A DNA stretch of 25,399 nucleotides from CAZJAD01 sp964543855 (GTDB taxonomy: Bacteria; Electryoneota; RPQS01; DYHQ01): contig CAZJAD010000021.1 in assembly GCA_964543855.1 (NCBI GenBank), positions 1-25,399 on the forward strand. Reading direction: 5' to 3'. Shown here in pieces: positions 22,182-25,399 of the stretch. The translations under genes were made by a program, and so were the position numbers. Every line of letters begins with the position of its first letter. Positions within the stretch are counted from its first letter, which is position 1. Below the pieces are notes generated by a model. That model did no database searches, had not been told where the DNA came from, and saw only the letters and a program-made list of their open reading frames with translations.

Positions 22182-23879
22182 TCAGTAACCGAAGGCGGCA
22201 CCTTCCATGCGGCTGTCGGTGGCGCCGAGGACGAGTCCTCGATCATGATCCACCATGATGGCCGTCGCTCCTCCCCACAGGCCGCCACAGGCGATGGTAT
22301 GACCTCGCTGTCGAAGTTGACCTGCGATATCCGAGGAAAAGCCGTCTTCGAGATAGAGCTTGTTCGGGAGCCACTGCTGGTGAATTCGAGGGTAATCCAT
22401 GGCGGCCTGAAGTCCCATGCCGTGGTCGGCGATGTTCACGATGATTTGCAGGACCGTCGTGATGATTCGCGGTCCACCGGGGCTGCCGACTACAAGAAAA
22501 GGCTTGCCGTCCGCTGCCACGATTGTTGGAGTCATGCTCGACAGCGGGCGCTTTCCCGGAGCGATTTCGTTTGCTTCCGATCCAACCAGTCCGAAGTAGT
22601 TCGGCACATCGGGATTCGTGACGAAGTCGTCCATTTCGTTGTTAAGCAGGATACCTGTTCCGGGCACGACGACGCCGCTGCCGAAGGCCGTGTTGATGGT
22701 TGCCGTCAGCGATACGGCGTTGCCGTCCTCGTCCAGGACGCACAGGTGCGTGGTTTGCCCGGCGGAAGTGTCGGCGACCCATCCGGGCGGGATGCCGGGG
22801 CCTTCGGGCATGGTATGATACCAGCGTTGGATGCCTGCGCGCAACTGCGCGGCGTACTCCTTCGAGATCAGACCCTCGGCCGGCACATTGGCGAAATCGG
22901 GGTCACCGAGATAGGCGGCACGATCCGCAAACGCGCGCGACATCGCTTCGGCCATCGCGTGAGTCGCATCCACCCCACCCGCTCCGAGATAGGCCAGACC
23001 GATCTCCTCCAGAATGTTCAGCATTTCAATCAAATGGATTCCGCCCGAGCTTGGAGGCGGCATGGAGAGGATTTGCAGGCCATGATAGGTGCCTTGCACG
23101 GGTGTTCGGAGGCGAGGTCGATAGGCGACGAAGTCGTCCGCGCTGAGAATTCCGCCTTCGGCCTTCACATAGTCCACGATCATCTGTGGAAGCGGCCCGC
23201 TGTAGAATGTATCCACGCCTCCCTTCTGGACGGCACGCAGCGTGGCCGCCAAGTCTTTCTGTACGAGGCGGTCGCCCCACCCGAGGACGCTGGTGTCGCT
23301 GGTGAAAAAGAGGCTCTTGGTCGCGGGGAATTTTGCCAGCTTGTCGCGGTTGAAATCGAGCCGTTCCCAATAGAACATCGAAATCGGGAAACCGGTGTCG
23401 GCCAGAGCGATGGCTCCTTCGATGACCTGCGCGAGGGTCAGCCGACCGTAGGTTTTCAAGGCGAGGTCCAGGGCGGCCAGATGGCCAGGGACACCGGCTG
23501 CCAGGACTCCTGTTGTCGACAGGTCTGCGGGTGAGAGCGAGTCCCGGGGGATGTACATGCTCCGCGTCGCGCGCGCCGGTGCTATTTCGCGACCATCGAC
23601 CGCGATGGCTTCCCCCGTGGCCATTCGAATGAGAATGAAGCAGCCGCCTCCAAGGCCACAACTATAACCTTCCGTGACGCCGAGAGCGAGGGCGGTCGCC
23701 ACGGCGGCATCGACCGCGTTGCCGCCGCGTTTGAGGACGGACAGACCGACCTGAGTCGCGAGTGGCTCGGCACTGACGACCATCGCACGGCGGGCCAGGA
23801 CCGGACGGCGCGAGGCAGGCGTTGCCACCGAAGTTGCGATCGCTATTATCAGCACCAGAGCGAGTGTTTTCCGCAGCAA
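22182..23879 (-). CDS. ggt: Secreted gamma-glutamyltranspeptidase
   Basis: N-terminal-nucleophile hydrolase that cleaves gamma-glutamyl bonds, chiefly of glutathione, outside the cytoplasm. The precursor self-cleaves before the catalytic Thr in AGQTTHLCVLDEDGNAVSLT (second Thr). Other family motifs are GGNAVDAAVATALAL near the N-terminus, PPPSSGG, RPLSSMTPTIV, GSPGG and the C-terminal EGAAFGY. The start is placed at the TTG at 23879: GGGAGA lies 7 bases upstream and the signal peptide LRKTLALVLIIAIATSVA follows at once. A longer GTG start at 23924 lies inside the terminator stem of the previous gene and is rejected. Length 565 residues, normal for the family. Confidence 0.94.
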   Translation of the reverse strand: MLRKTLALVLIIAIATSVATPASRRPVLARRAMVVSAEPLATQVGLSVLKRGGNAVDAAVATALALGVTEGYSCGLGGGCFILIRMATGEAIAVDGREIAPARATRSMYIPRDSLSPADLSTTGVLAAGVPGHLAALDLALKTYGRLTLAQVIEGAIALADTGFPISMFYWERLDFNRDKLAKFPATKSLFFTSDTSVLGWGDRLVQKDLAATLRAVQKGGVDTFYSGPLPQMIVDYVKAEGGILSADDFVAYRPRLRTPVQGTYHGLQILSMPPPSSGGIHLIEMLNILEEIGLAYLGAGGVDATHAMAEAMSRAFADRAAYLGDPDFANVPAEGLISKEYAAQLRAGIQRWYHTMPEGPGIPPGWVADTSAGQTTHLCVLDEDGNAVSLTATINTAFGSGVVVPGTGILLNNEMDDFVTNPDVPNYFGLVGSEANEIAPGKRPLSSMTPTIVAADGKPFLVVGSPGGPRIITTVLQIIVNIADHGMGLQAAMDYPRIHQQWLPNKLYLEDGFSSDIAGQLRQRGHTIACGGLWGGATAIMVDHDRGLVLGATDSRMEGAAFGY

Positions 23880-23913
23880 GATTGGTTCTCCCAGAAGATT
23901 GTGCACGACACGA

Positions 23914-23949
23914 AAAGAGGCCACAGGGCAAGGAGCCTGTGACCTCTTT
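23914..23949 (-). terminator. Intrinsic terminator of the large secreted-protein gene
   Basis: Fourteen-base-pair stem (23914-23927 with 23936-23949) and an 8-base loop, ending in TTTT on the minus strand. One pair is G-U in minus-strand RNA but would be an A-C mismatch on the plus strand, so the hairpin is selected for minus-strand use. It lies 47 bases after the stop at 23996. Confidence 0.9.
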
Positions 23950-23995
23950 AAATAAGAAAGAAATGGCAGAAATGCAAACGGACCGGCGTGCAGCG

Positions 23996-25399
23996 TCAGT
24001 TCGTGGCCACGACGCGATAGAAAGCTTTGAGGTGCGTCTGCGCGGCGCCGACATGGACAAAGTCGGTCTGCCCGGCGCCGACCGTTCCCACCTCTTCAAA
24101 GGTTCCGAACGGCTCCACGGCGCGTTCGATGCTATAACCTGTAGCGCCGGAAGAGGGCTGCCAGTACAGGTGGATGTCATCGCCCTCAGAGACGATCACG
24201 AGATCGGTCGGTGCTTCCGGTCCGACTCCCGCCGCATAGAGACATACATCATCGACGGCCGCTTCGACGAGTGATCCGGGGCTTTCATCGGAGGCGATAA
24301 CCCGGAGCTTCACCTGATTGGTCAGCGTGACATAGTCCTCCAGGAAGAAGTAGTCGTCTTTCCAGTATTCCCAATTGGCATTCGTGTTGACCACGCTGAC
24401 CCAACTGCCTCCGCCATCGGACGAGATATCGATGACGAAATCGTCCTGGCCCGGATTGTTGCCCTCATCGTTGGAATACCAGGTCCAGAGTTCGAGCATG
24501 GTGCTGGTGTAGCTCGAGAGATCCCAGACAGGCGAGAAGAGGGTCGTTTTGCCACCGTCGACATCGTAGCTGCCCGAACTGGTTCCCGCCGTGCCGTCCG
24601 TGACATAGCAGTTCACACCGGGTGTGGGTGTGTGATCGTCTTCCGGCTGCACAGGGCGGCCATATTCGAAGGTTCCTTCGGGGTCGACTCGTTCCCAGAC
24701 ACCACTCGTGGCGTCATCATCCACATCTCCGACGGTCCATCCCTGCACGGTCTCGAAATCATAGCAGGCCACGATGTCTCCGACAAACGGGCCGGCATAA
24801 CTGCCTGCGAGAGGATCACGCACCGCGATCTCCGTGCCGACGAAGTAGAAGTAGTAGTCGTGCCTTCCTGTGCCAAGCGTTGTCTCGTAAGTGAAGAGGG
24901 CACCGTCCGTGTAGTCCGGATCGATGGTCGTCACGGCGTGGGCCATATCGTCCACATAGACTTCGGCGGTCACGGGCGGGTCATTGGCCAGGTTCGTGTA
25001 AACAACCGAGAAGGTGAAGGTCGAGTCGCTCGTACCGAAGGCCGGCGAGACGGATGGATTGGAGAGTGCGAATTCGGGTGGCGGACCCACTTCGATGTTG
25101 TCAACATACCAACCTTCGGCCGTGACGCCCTCGTCGGTGAACATGCGGAACCGAATGCGTGCCATTGTGCCACCGCATGCAATGCCTAAGTCAACATCTT
25201 CGTGAATCCAACTGCCGGATGCGCCGTTCGCGGGAGTGGCGACCGATACCCAACCTGCACCCGTGTTGATCTCGACATAACCATAGTCGTAACCTGTTTC
25301 CAAGCTGTACCAGTGATCCCAGGAGAGCTGCGCGCCTGCCGGAAGAATCAGCGTATCGGACAGGAGCCAACAGTGCATACCGCTGTTGTATTGACCGGT
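23996..25399 (-). CDS. Secreted multi-domain protein with beta-sandwich and FN3-like modules (5' partial)
   Basis: The frame stays open through the right edge (seven more codons beyond the ATG at 25378), so only the C-terminal 467 residues are seen. They show MAM/jelly-roll-like domains: LSWDHWYSLETGYDYGYVEI with GWYVDNIEVG, and CYDFETVQGWTVGDVDDDA followed by LELWTWYSNDEGNN and VDDVCLYAAG. An Ig-like module lies between them (about 120-210). A terminal FN3-like module starts at PEAPTDLVIVSEGDDIHLYW and ends FYRVVATN. Such modules occur at the C-terminus of secreted peptidases, including immune-inhibitor-A-like M6 enzymes, but the catalytic part is outside the window. No sorting-signal tail is recognised. 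Confidence 0.82.
   Translation of the reverse strand, partial: TGQYNSGMHCWLLSDTLILPAGAQLSWDHWYSLETGYDYGYVEINTGAGWVSVATPANGASGSWIHEDVDLGIACGGTMARIRFRMFTDEGVTAEGWYVDNIEVGPPPEFALSNPSVSPAFGTSDSTFTFSVVYTNLANDPPVTAEVYVDDMAHAVTTIDPDYTDGALFTYETTLGTGRHDYYFYFVGTEIAVRDPLAGSYAGPFVGDIVACYDFETVQGWTVGDVDDDATSGVWERVDPEGTFEYGRPVQPEDDHTPTPGVNCYVTDGTAGTSSGSYDVDGGKTTLFSPVWDLSSYTSTMLELWTWYSNDEGNNPGQDDFVIDISSDGGGSWVSVVNTNANWEYWKDDYFFLEDYVTLTNQVKLRVIASDESPGSLVEAAVDDVCLYAAGVGPEAPTDLVIVSEGDDIHLYWQPSSGATGYSIERAVEPFGTFEEVGTVGAGQTDFVHVGAAQTHLKAFYRVVATN

Noticed and set aside
22245..23534. Open plus-strand frame of 429 codons opposite ggt
   Set aside because: Antisense shadow of a well-supported gamma-glutamyltranspeptidase.

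Overview
Every gene I can support in this window (23 protein genes, one cut by the right edge, and one tRNA) lies on the minus strand, so transcription runs from high to low coordinates. The sequence is GC-rich and has frequent GTG/TTG starts, 1-4 base stop/start overlaps, strong Shine-Dalgarno sites and intrinsic terminators. A run of exactly 100 Ns cuts clpP, which marks a scaffolded draft or metagenome assembly. Secreted proteins carry signal peptides and end in fibronectin-III-like modules, one has a parallel beta-helix, and one looks like an outer-membrane barrel. Together these suggest a diderm, anaerobic-style heterotroph, perhaps from an FCB-group candidate phylum (Latescibacteria, Zixibacteria or Eisenbacteria-like). 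That placement is inference; no rRNA is present.

Layout, from high to low coordinates. 25399-23996 is the 3' part of a large secreted multi-domain protein, closed by a strong terminator. 23879-20755 holds a secreted gamma-glutamyltranspeptidase and a secreted alkaline phosphatase. 20642-19184 is a compact cassette: XRE repressor, ImmA/IrrE metallopeptidase and a small secreted FN3-like protein, behind a consensus promoter overlapped by two palindromic operators. 19135-13819 is a tightly overlapped operon: STAS anti-anti-sigma factor, GAF-PP2C phosphatase, RsbW-like kinase, CoaD, a TMTC-like membrane glycosyltransferase with TPRs, and a divergent PdxJ-like TIM barrel that lacks the PdxJ catalytic residues. 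13772-13639 holds two copies of a 57-bp palindromic repeat. 13590-11337 carries an HD phosphohydrolase, a beta-eliminating lyase (tryptophanase by its specificity residues) and a stand-alone DUF2087 protein. 11055-7888 carries a two-TM protein, a short-chain dehydrogenase, a HAD phosphatase and class I fructose-1,6-bisphosphatase, ending in a terminator. 7516-6089 is a secreted beta-helix protein with its own promoter and terminator. 5935-2706 is tRNA-Leu(UAG) followed by the conserved tig-clpP-clpX proteostasis operon and a terminator. 2627-1 is an unrecognised barrel-like exported protein overlapping rsmE.

The most original parts are the partner-switching operon, which has no sigma factor but includes a biosynthetic gene, a glycosyltransferase-like gene and a PdxJ-like apparent pseudoenzyme; the XRE-ImmA-secreted protein cassette with a readable operator layout; and a tyrosine-phenol-lyase-sized enzyme with tryptophanase specificity residues. 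Long plus-strand frames opposite these genes were judged to be antisense shadows.
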